A DNA stretch of 64,000 bases, from positions 434,001 to 498,000 of the forward strand of contig JBAJFG010000015.1 in assembly GCA_037903475.1 (NCBI GenBank), given 5' to 3'. The DNA comes from Ancylostoma caninum. Its lineage: Eukaryota > Nematoda > Chromadorea > Rhabditida > Ancylostomatidae. The stretch's first letter is position 1. Each line of letters opens with the position of its first letter. Below are positions 1 to 11,700 of this stretch, in pieces. Below the pieces are notes generated by a model. It searched no databases. It had not been told where the DNA came from and saw nothing but the letters and a program-made list of their open reading frames with translations. Both the position numbers and the translations under genes were made by a program.

Positions 1-245
1 CTTTTTTGTGGATATTCGTTGGTTTTGCGCACAAAATACCACAGATATACCAAGAGATACCCGCATAGCTAATAAGGAATGAATCAACTATGTTTGCGAG
101 GATCTCAGTCCGAGGACTTCTCTGAGGCTGCACATTTGCTCATAGTTGGAAAAATTTGGAAACGTTCGCATGCTGAAGCTATAAATTACCTGAAAAATCC
201 ACCTGGATAAAAATATGGGGCTTGGTCTGCGGACGCAGAGATTCC

Positions 246-281
<36 letters not shown>

Positions 282-2992
282 GACCGAATGGGATAGTGAA
301 ATGTCAGAAAAATGCTTATTTCAATACTGAATAATTAATCATAACTATTTCAAAAACAGTAGCAGGCAATCAACTATAAAAGGAAACCTGTACAATATTT
401 TTATCTGGCTTGCACTATATTTTGATCTATTTTACTATGTAGTTTCAAACCTTCTACGACCCATTTTTGGGGATTTTGTATTCAGAACTATGAGCTGCTT
501 CAGCGATAATATACGTAAAACAGCGTCGTTCATCCATGAAAACGTAGCTCTTTATTTTTTTATTTCTTTTCTTTTTCATAATTCTCTTCACGGAAGAAAG
601 CCCAGAGTAGTACATGTCATTTCTATGTCCTCATGTTCCTAAATTTCCTTCTGACTGCATCATCCACCTCCCCCCCCTGGATCCAATCTTGTTCCCTTTC
701 GTTGCGTGCCTGTATCTAGTGTGAAAATCTCATATTTAATTGTTGGCCCTAATAGAGGTAAGGTCCCAGGATCGGTTTATATACATAAGCATCACAATCA
801 TCCAGGTATTTCCGCTTAAATATATAATATGTAGGGATGACTCAGTAGAAAAAAACTTAACTTCACAAAGATCTGTGATTTCAACTCAAAGACTTTGCCC
901 TTCTTCTTCCACTCATTCCACATCACAAATTGAAACCTAGTAGTCGAATATTAAGTTGTTACGACTTTCATAAGCTTATATAATCATTGAAGGGCTCATA
1001 TCATCATTACCTACATACAACACTGCACCTAATTTTTGCAAAAAGGACGCGCGCGACGCGTTGAACCGTGGCAAAGCGTAGCTCTTTCGTAACATTCTTA
1101 AAATAAAACCAATTCCAATTTTTCTCGAAAAGCCAAATTGTGCAATTCATGTCGAATCTTGTGATATATACACTTTACAACATCTTGCTTTTTACTCTGC
1201 AGAAAATATCATTAAAAGTATAGTATTTTGGTCGCTGTGGATTGAGGCGGTCAGGTACAAAGAAGTCGGCTTAAATTTGTAGTGATGTTTTTGACCGCTA
1301 TAGAGAACAACACTGGAAAATTCATGAATCAGTCGATCCGTTGTAATACAGAGAATCCATATATTCAGAAAAAAAATAACATGTTTTCATTTCTAATCCG
1401 TATTAGTGCGTCGCGCGCGTCCTTTCTACAAGAATTAGGAGCAGTATCGTAGAAGTGGCTGAGAAGACAAGTTATTGGATGGCTTAAATCTGTACATGGA
1501 TATACATAGATGTATTGGTAATAGCAACTGAGCAATCGAATACTGGAGTAGTGGAACATTTTGCACATTCCATATCTTTGTTCATAATTGAACTATTGAT
1601 ACCTTTTCTGAGTAAATTTATACGTACAAAGCATCCTTTAATGGATGGTTCGGAATAAAACCTATATTCGGTTTTGTCGGCAGTATTAATAGAATTCTGT
1701 GGGGCGCAGACGTGCTAACAGCCCCATCCTACCCTTTTACAAAAAAAAGACTCCTTTGACTAATTGTCACTATTCATCCACATCCTCATAGTCGTGCATT
1801 TTGCAAGACCCTGTTTTTTTACGATGAATTCGTGATTCTCCTCAACTCCATCAGTTTCCGGACAATGGCTGCCAACAGTTGGGTTACGCAAAAACAGATG
1901 ACTTGCCTTTTGCCCCGGGTGAGTGTAATGTATGGGTCACCGCGATGATGGTTGCACTCTGGTGGGGAGAGGTGTGAAAATAACCTCGTGAATGGGCAAT
2001 ATTGCTAGTGATTTATGTAATTGGTGGACCTTCAAGATTTTATGGCTCTGTGCATAAGGGCACAGATAGTCATCGACATCTCTCGGGTTTTTCCTCAGCA
2101 CCTGCGTAAACATTCAGGTGTCTGGATGATCAGCGAAAAGGGGAAACCTTTAAACACGCCCCTATGTACCCTTTTTCTCAAAATTTCCAGACGATCTAGC
2201 AAATATATAGCTTTTGTAACAGATATAGTATCTGGGTAGAAATAGCTGGTCTTGTAGAGTGGTCCAACAAACATCTCAATTCGCTCCTCCTCTCGAATTT
2301 TTCGGAAATTTTTCCTGACCAGATCACTCAAGAAAGAGTCGAGGGGCACATTCACCGTCGGCCTAGAATTCTTAGCTCTTTGTGTGCCTACGTCTTACTA
2401 CAAGTTCAAATGTTATGGAAGAAATCTTGTCAAATCTCTCCATTTTCGAAATTATGCGGATTTTTGAGGCTTCCGGTAAAATTTAGTAGTTGATGATTTG
2501 CATCATTTTCTTACTCTCATTTTCCTGCTATGCAACATGATTAAATGATAGTCAGAATGTTTTTTTTATGCTTTGTCGCCGTCCTCACTGATGTAGGTCC
2601 ACAAATTTGATTGATCCTTTTCTCCCACTTACAATGATTCCGTAGCTGGGTTTTTTTTATATTTTGAAATAAACAAACAAAGCCTATTCTGTGAGATTTC
2701 CTGAAAGTTTTTAGTTGTTTTCATCGTATCACCAAAATTCTTATTTATTTATTTATTTAATGCACCAGGAGTGCGCTTACAGACAAATCGTTCATGGTAA
2801 GACATCTTGAGGAACTTTGGGTAAGCAAAGAAAAATAGGCAATGATGCATATACGGACCATTAATATGAGTGCTATGGTCGAGCCCATAAACATAGATCA
2901 CCAGACATTTGTAAACCTAGAGTCTCTACAGAAACAAATACGCTTTTTTCACATACATATATTCAATGCTTATTGATTACTATCACTTTCAG
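1..2992. other. Intron or upstream sequence of unc-89, no exon supported
   Basis: The first exon I can support starts at 2993 and enters in the middle of a kinase domain, so upstream exons are probably to the left of the window. The stretch holds a (TTTA)n run at 245-283, another at about 2743-2760, and scattered short open frames without good splice signals. A possible exon at 1852-1918 (after a TCAG, before GTGAGT) is open but does not resemble a kinase N-lobe. I cannot assign it. Confidence 0.5.
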
Positions 2993-5729
2993 TGCCACCA
3001 GCGCTCTTCTGGATTCATTCGCACATCCTGGCGTGTCCATCGGTGAACCGATTGGACAGGATCGTGAGCGAATGGTGCAAATATTTGTTAGGTAGGCTGA
3101 CCCATCGAATTGCTGACATTACACGATATTACAAGGGATATCCTTTCAGACAACTGTTACTAGCGCTGAAACACATGCACGATATGAGAATCGCGCATCT
3201 GGACTTGCGACCGGAAACAATACTACTTCAGGATAACAAGTTGAAATTGGCCGATTTCGGGCAGTCTAGGTAGGAGTGTTTCAGTTTAGATTGTGTGCCA
3301 ATTCAGGGGCAATTGCACAGTAGTCAGACTGTCATGAAATACATGCAAATCAGTGGCGGACGCAGAAAGTGGGCGGGAGGGGAGGGGGGGGGGGCGTGGG
3401 AAAAAAGTGGGGTCTCCGCTGTATTGGGGACACAGAGGGAAAACAAAATTAATATTGTAAAAATATTAATTATAATAATGAATAGTTAATAAAAATTATG
3501 TCAAAAATAATATTAAAAGTAAACAAGTAAAAATGAACTGATACAAGATTTTTATATGTACTGTAAAGTAATTTCGAAAATTTGACGACCCATTCTCGGG
3601 GGAGCGCCCCCTCCCCCGCCCCCCCCCCCCTGCGTCCGCCACTGATGCAAATAATAAATAAATAGTTGGTAAACAAGTAAATGTAAATAAGTGAATAATA
3701 ATGCGTTGTTATTGATTTATTGGTTGTTATTATACGTTGTTATTGATTTATTGATTTCATTGATTTTTCGCAAGTTCCGCCGCGGGTGTTGCGAGAGCGT
3801 ACCCACAGGATATGCATAATATAAAAAAAAATAAATATCTGAAATAATATATTCAGGAACAGGACATCTTTACGAACAATTTCCATTTTCGTATCCATTT
3901 TACTAAGGATTTACGGACCTCCATTAGGTTGACATGACTTCGCATAAGAAGACCTTCAGTTTCTCTAAAATGTGGTGGATGGATAAGAATCTTGTAGAGA
4001 TTGTGAGGTTATCGGAAAATCCACGGAGCTACCCTGGACCTGGAGGGATATTGAGATTACCCAAGGCAAACGTGTTGACGCCCACGTTAACGCTGGGTAA
4101 ATTTTTGGGGATGTTGAAGGTTTGCCCTGGGTAATCACAATAGTGCTTGCGGCCTCTAGCGCTTACTAGTGGACGGGGGGGGATCACAACGCTTTATAAT
4201 GGATGGAAAATGCCAAAGCATCCCATGAAAGGTCAGCGTAGAGCCCTGACAACTCCTAAAATGTATTTGTTCTAGCAACTTTGGGGATATTTTGTTAACG
4301 TTCTGCTGGGAATTTGAGGAAATTCTGTAGAGTCAGCACTTTCATAGATTTTCCCAAGCTTCAATATCTTACTGTAGATAAAAGGTTAACTCATTATGTT
4401 CCGAAAATGGGGGTCATTCGGCACGTCGACTCCGAATGCACTGACGATACTCAGCCGGTTCTGAATTTTGAAAGAGCGGGAATTTTGAATGCACGGGAAC
4501 GACTTTAACTGGGCTTGGAAAGAGGATTCGCCGTGGATAGTAGGGAACTGTAATTGTTGGCTGCAGGTAAATATTCGGGAACAATTTTGGATCTTAGAGC
4601 CCAGTTTACCTTTTGCCGGGATGTGAAAGGAACATAGACCAGGATTCGGACGGTGTCATGAATTTAGGCTAGGTCACGGGAAATTTTTTTTCCGAAAAAG
4701 GCTGATCGATTGGTCTCATGAATAAACATATCCGCCACCATTCTATGTTGAAATCTAAAAAACTTGTGGGCCAATTTCAGCTAAAGCATATGTTTTATTT
4801 TTCAGGAGGCTTCTTCGTGGACTCATCACAGGAACAATCCAAGGTGGAGTGTTTTTTGTCTCCTGCACTGAAACTCTCTTTTGGACCAAGAAAGTCCCCA
4901 AAGAAAGGCTGTCGAGATTTTTTTTGATGACGTCATTTTTCAGGATCGCCTGAATTCGTCTCGCCGGAAATCGTCCGTGGATACCCGTTAACGCTTGCGA
5001 CGGATATGTGGAGCGTCGGCACTCTCACATATGTTTTGTCAGTGAAAGTCCACATTTTCGTGCATATATCGCTTGTATGACGTCATCGAGTGATTCTAGG
5101 TTGACTGGCATTTCTCCATTCCACGGTGACAATGACAACGAGACATTGGCAAATGTAAACAATTGCGCTTATTCTGTCAAAGGCGAGGAATGGCAGCCAT
5201 TCACAGCCGAAGCGGCGGACTTTGTCAAAAGCCTGCTGAAGGAAATCCCAGCGTAAGTGTTAGGGCATAGGCAAGCAGACAGACACAAACGGGATAGGCC
5301 TGTCCGGTGAGGCACGTCAGGCCATTGGGCCAGGCCTTGCAGTCCGGACAGGCTGGATAGTCAATCCGGTCAGGTCTAGTAGGCCAGTCAGGTGAATCCC
5401 GGCTAACCATATCGGCTAGGCCAATCGCATACCAACAGACAGAAAAACAGACAGACAACCATAGGTAGACAGGCAGGCAGACAAGTAGACAGACAGATAG
5501 ACAGAACGGTACAGTAAAGAGAGACATATGGACAGACAAACAAACAGACCGACGAACAGAGGGACACCGAGACTCACCGTCTGATTGCTTGCTACCAATG
5601 CATGTTTTCAGTGAGAGGCTAACAGTTGACGAGGCTCTCGAGCATCCATGGCTCTCTGATCCGAATTTGAAGACGGTCCCATTGTCGGCTGATTCGCTGA
5701 GGGAGTTCAAGTATCAGCACAAATGGCTG
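2993..5729 (+). CDS. unc-89 kinase domain PK1, C-lobe (exons 1-6)
   Basis: This is the first of the two UNC-89 kinase-like domains. The visible part starts at the end of the N-lobe. The catalytic-loop segment reads HLDLRPET in place of the usual HRDxKxxN, so the HRD arginine, the loop lysine and the final asparagine are all changed. The metal-binding DFG is kept (ADFGQSR), then SPEFVSPEIVRG (APE region), TDMWSVGTL (helix F) and GISPFHGDN. The domain ends with a helix I-like EALEHPWL. The changed catalytic loop fits the view, from C. elegans modelling work I recall, that PK1 is a pseudokinase. Introns here hold a hAT-like MITE (3351-3644) and a CAGA-rich tract (about 5270-5560). Confidence 0.88.
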
Positions 5730-8700
5730 GTATGTTCCGGATTCATTCTCTTTGATTGATTTTGTCTTGGATTCTTCTGTAGCGAGCCTGTGGTGTACTA
5801 TCTACGTCTATCCCGATTCCGTCAGAAGATCGAATGCTTTCTATTTTTAAGTAATTTTTACTAGGTTTGATTTTTGGGGTACAAACGGTGATAAAGAGGT
5901 GGAATGACTATATGACTAAGCAAACTTGCTAATCATTGACAGCAAAAACATGCATATTGGCTGCGAACGGCGAGACACATGACATTCTGTAACTGGTTCA
6001 CCGCTCACTGCTCATCCATTTTTAGTTATACAAAAATATGACGGGAATTTTTTAAAATATTAGTGAAACCTATCATGGTCGGTTCTCTGGCACTTACATA
6101 AGCCTTCCACCCAAAATCTAACTGGCCGCGTAAGGGATAATAGTCTATTTATTTATTTATTCATTTGTTACACCCCAATGGGCGTGCCTTGTTATATGTT
6201 ACAAGTATATAGACAAGAAAGAACGAACAAAGAAAGGACCACAACATCAAATGACAAATCCAGAACTCAAACTATTAGTATGGCAACTAAGTCCTTGGGC
6301 TTGACTACACGTAACAATTAAAAATTATTTAAAAAATCACAAAGCTAAGTGGCCATCCAAGCAATGCATAGTTTGAATGCATCATGCCTTCCCGTTTTTG
6401 TGACAGCTTCTCTGTCCGCTGTGATCATATTTCTCGCTGATTCAGTTCTTAAAAGTTCATGAAGCATGTTTAGAGGTTAACAAATTCTATAAGTCATTGC
6501 TTTTCTAATTGACGATTTAGTCATCAGGGCAAGTATTATTCAGTTAGGGTAATATCTGCTCAAATAGAAAATATAGAGGGAACTACCCGGTCCCTCATTG
6601 TTTCGTCAAAATTTGCGCTAAATCACTAGTGTCTTCGAACGTGCGGTGATCATTTACCTTCTATTACGTTTTCTTGCTTTGCATGGTGTGCTCCCTAAGA
6701 TTATTTCTTTAAAAAGTAGAGAAGTTATACTTCGCTAAAATATGGCAGATATCAATCATCTTCCCAAATATTCGAGCAGATGAGCTCGCAATTATGTCGT
6801 TTGCCTTCCCAAGCGCAAACTCGTCTTCGAAGTCAATTTCACCATCACAGAGCTCCTTCTGAGCAGTAACATTGACTTCTCCATTAATAGGAGTCTATGA
6901 GCTACTACTGTTGAGACATTACTCTTTGCTGCAAAAAAGGATTGCTTATATAAAAACTTAAGAAATTTACTATGGCAAGCTCCAAAACTTTGTGTCACTT
7001 ACAAGTCACTGTGAAGAAATAATTCTAACAACATAGATGCTGTGCAGGACACTCCGAATTTAGAGAGCCATGCGTATCATCGCCTGCTACCGTATGATGC
7101 AGAAATAAGACAAAAACCGATGTGCCAAAAATTAGTAAAATTTCTGGAAGCAAGCCGAAGAACTTAGTTGCCATACTAATATTAAACTAGCATCAAGATT
7201 CTTGGCCTAGGTGACTGTAGCCTAGGAGGTTATTTGGTGCGCAGTCGTAAACTTTACATGAAGCCCTACTACATTTACTGTCTTCTAGAGTTGCATGTTT
7301 AAATATTTTTGCGGACTTTTTCTCTCAAAAAAGCATATGAGATTTTCTCACCGCACAGAACTATGCTAGCTGGAAAGCCAACATCTGGCATCTGGCTGGT
7401 TAAACATGCCTTTACACACGCTCATAATGCATGTTCGCTAATGAGACTTTACAATTGGTGCAACTCGTCAAGAAATGTACGGGGGTGCACTGTTAAGAAA
7501 AGTGGAGTTGTGTTGTAATACACTACTTTTGGGACAGCATTTAAAGCCATGAACTGTGTCCATGTTTTCCGGGGTAGCGCACGGGCGGAAAATGGTAATA
7601 CCATCGATTTGGTGCACCAGAAAGTGAAATCTTCGCCACTCTTTAGTTTTTTCTTGGTAAATACCCGTTTCAAATAATTCAAATAGGAGGAATCGATGAA
7701 TGGAGGGCTGAAAACATGCTACATCCCTTAAAAATTTTAAATAATTGGGAACAGACATTGAAAATAATGAGACCAACTAATAGAAATGCGAAGAAACAAG
7801 CATAAACAAGATTTTAGCTACAATAATAATTTGTAAGGAGAATTTCTGGTAATTTTTCGACGATTTTCGTAAGTGGATGAGTGAGGAAATTGGTTCCACC
7901 ACTAATTCCACCTATTTATTTGTTTGTTAATGCATTTATCTACTAAATTGTTCCTGACAACCTTTTATTTATTTATTTATTGATACACTCAAGGTGCGCA
8001 AGCCACGTAAAGGCGTGAAACTGAAACAAAAAGAAAATTTAATCTTAACATGCAGTGATCAATGGAAAAAACAGGAATAGGTGGGAATAATTGTGAGATT
8101 TACCAGTAGAGGGGGAGGGACCAAGTACCATTGAGTTTCTGTCACAACCTATTCCAAGAATAAATTGACATCCGATTTATCTTCTATTTATAAAGAAAAC
8201 AACTAAGAAAAGCCAAGAAGGAAGAGCAACGAAATGAGCACGAATGCGGTTGTGCTTCGAGGGTTTTCTGGATAATAATTGAATTCAGACCTAACTTCTC
8301 GTTGCCTGCTGCTCCAAGCTGAAGGTGCCTAACTATAATAAAAAGCTAGGATTAAAATAATGCACCTAGGTGAAGTTTGAGCAGCAACGATGGGAAAATA
8401 ATTGTTGAACGCGGAAGGTAAACACATGCGTGCGTGTGTGTCCCGGATGCGACAACCAGATATCCGTCTTTTTTCGCGCCGGCTGAGACATGCCGCGCGT
8501 TCAGCTGTGACATTCGCGTCCACGGCTCGTCACCGGATCAAGCACTTCCTATTGATCAGGGTTTCCGCTAACTTCTATTATTAGTGGTTCTGTACAGAAA
8601 TTCAGTTGTTTCTATTTAATTGGGACGAGTCTTTCAACATTAAATTTCGGAAACAAATTTCTATTGTATGAACATTATTACCATTACTAATATCCACATA

Positions 8701-11700
8701 AACAAATACACTTCCTTTATCAGTATTATTATTCTCGCCTATGCACTGCTCTTCAGTTATTATTATTCATCAACTTTTATTCCGTGTTACCATGGTATAC
8801 ATTCCAAAGATATTTCGTGTATAAATGGAAATTTCTAGTAACTTGCTCATTGTGAGAAGTTAAAGGCACCTAATCTGAGAGCATAAACTGATCGATTAGT
8901 AAGGATAATATGAAGAACACAGTCAACGTTCCTAGGATTTTTGCACTGGCCAGTTTCGGGGCTTGAACTAGACCGGAAGTGCAGCTTCCTTGGCGCCCCC
9001 GGGTCGTAGACCCTTTCATCAATAGTTCCCAAGGAAGCTAAAAAAAAAAGATCTTAGTACTAAGTAATAAGATGAGTCCGAGAACCTCAGACGAATGTGT
9101 TGCAACAGGCAAAGAAATGCATTTATGCAGGGTAATATAAGCTACAGTATTTTGGTTTCAACTTCCGAATTACACATCATATCATCACGAATTTGTGAAA
9201 AAACGCGAGAAAAATAGAAATAGAAATACAAAACATAGACATAGAAAGCAGAACATTCTGGAAACAACAAAGAACACCTGAGCTTTTTTGCCTGATCACG
9301 TAGATTGTTTGCAACTTTTCATTTTTCTATTTTCTGCCCAGAATTTTTCTTTTCTTCCCATTCCGGTTTGCAGCTCTGATTGACTGAATATTCTTGGTAG
9401 TTCCAATTTTGTTCCTTAGTTTTTTTTTTCAAATTTTTCAACAAGAAAAATACTTAAAATATGTGTTGAATTCAGCGGCTTCTTTGGAAAGCCATTGCAA
9501 TACCGCTCCTTATTAAATACGTTACATGATTTATTTATTCATATGCACATAATTGCTATGGATCATGATTACAGAGAGGTAATAAAAAAAGCTCTCCAGA
9601 CCCTGTAAGAAAAATCAGAAGTTTATGTTATATGTTTTGGCAAAGGAAAAACTAAAATAATACACTGCAACTTTGGCTAATCGAAGGTTAATCTTATACA
9701 TTGTAACTTACAGAACATGAAGGCTATTTTGCCCTCTACTTCCGTCTGTGTAACCATTCGTTCGTACTGGTGACGTTGAGTTCCGATAAACTTGCAGAAC
9801 TGCAAACATTGATACTGTTGCGCAGGTTTCCGCGAATGATTTCTGCGCATGCACGCACTACGGACGTGCGCAAGCACTAGAGACTACCCAAAATTACTTG
9901 TCTGCGGAAAAGTTGATCTCAGAATTGCCGCCTTTTTCAAATCTGCAGTTTAAATTTTGCCCTATGCCCGATCTAATGCGTTCTGTTGTAGGAGCGACGG
10001 GTGTTCGTCCAACAGACGCCATCCGAGCAGATACTGGAGGCGGTCTTGGTGAGTAAGCATCCTACTTGTAAACTGCTCTGCGCAACTCCTGAGAAGCTTC
10101 CTGGATTTCTGGATACTACCCATATTACCCATTAAGGCCCCATCTGTGACCACTATCGAACCGCAAAAGCGTCCAGCACCAGAAAGTGCACGACCAGTGG
10201 AAATCTACGACTATCTCCGGATCAAAGAGCGTCCACCTCCCCCGGTGGAAGAGTTGCCGCGAAGAAGACGTGAACAAGTAGATCCAAGAGTGAGTCCGAG
10301 CTGATTCTGGAAGATTCCATGCTCCAACGCGGTGTATTTCTAGCACCCGCCCGCTCCTCCTCGCTTCGACCACTTCGACCCTAGGGATCCCCGGCTCCAA
10401 CAGCAACCGCCGTTTGACCCACGGGATCCACGAGCACAATTTTTACAATTCGACCCCCGTGATCCACGACAACAAGACCCCCGTCGACAGGGTCGCCCTG
10501 TCCCAGTGGACAAGGACGGTCGACCAATCCAGCCGAAGAGGATTCCGCTGGATCAGTACGGTAAGTGTGCTGCAATGATATGCACGGTAATACATATAAT
10601 ACAAGAATGAGTAGCTACTGTAGTAAATATCGCTGTTCTCGGTGAGTGGATTATTTGTAGACGCACACGTGGATGCAAGATATCCTGGTAAGAACGATTT
10701 TCGGTAGAACAGGCTCTTCCCTTCTCATTTTGTTTCATTTCCTCTCTTGCTTTTTTATCGTTTCGTAGGAGTGTATTCATCTTGAAAAGCTACGTTTTGT
10801 TCGCTAATTAACTCTTAATTTTAGCTAGATTTTCTCTTTATTTCAAACTTTGTGCAGTGTTACTACGTATCTGGCCAGATCTGCACTAATGTCCTGAATG
10901 ATTGTATTTTTAAGGTCGCCTATTCCGTCCAGAAGATCTAGCCAGAATTCCACACGATTCATTTGGAAGACCATTAGATCTTGATCAGCGTCTGCCACCT
11001 GATCAACTCAGCAGAGTGCCTATTCCTCCAGACGATCTCAGACAGGTTTTTCTATCTTAATAATTGATTCTACCAAGTTGTTTTCTTGCCTTTTAGCTGA
11101 TATGAGGAATTTCATGTAGAACTATTTGTAGATCTGATGTTTTAGGAGATTATTGCGGGGAATTTTCTCGAATTTCATAGGAAAGAATGCAGATGATCTG
11201 TAGCACTCCTAAATCCCTGTCATTTTAAGAGATTGACCAGGAAACTGAATTATTTCTTAAAGAGCCACTTTATCGAGCTATTTTTCATGATTCAATGTCT
11301 CCGCAACCCAATCAGGATTTCTTGCTGAAGTTCAAATCGCGTTCCCTGAGCGCTAAAAATTTGTTAGGAATTTTTTGCACGTATAGTATCACTGCTAATG
11401 TTGGATACCATACAGGGCACCACAACACCTCACCTTCTCTGATCCACTTTTTCATTTTATTCTTAGCTCCTGTGCCCGCTATCAGGTCCTGGAAAGAATC
11501 TCCGCATTCGAAAAATTCAAAATTTCCCACTTTGATACATTATTGTCAAGGGAATTCAGTTCTTTACAATATTACTTATGCATCTCACAGGTTTTTATAT
11601 GAGCACGATTTATTGGCCCCACTTTTCAACTATTTGTCGTTGTCAGAGGCTTGAAAACGGTTCAAAGTGGCGCTAATTTACGAGTTATCCCATCAAATGC

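Noticed and set aside
2095..2355. 86-codon minus-strand frame
   Set aside because: Protein-like in places, but no splice or start context, opposite strand inside the unc-89 region, and no recognisable family.
5225..5710. 161-codon minus-strand frame rich in CLSV repeats
   Set aside because: It overlaps two PK1 exons of unc-89 and the CAGA-rich intron between them. It is a product of simple sequence.
7449..7776. Two overlapping minus-strand open frames
   Set aside because: No splice signals or known domain. They lie in a large unc-89 intron and look like part of a dispersed repeat.
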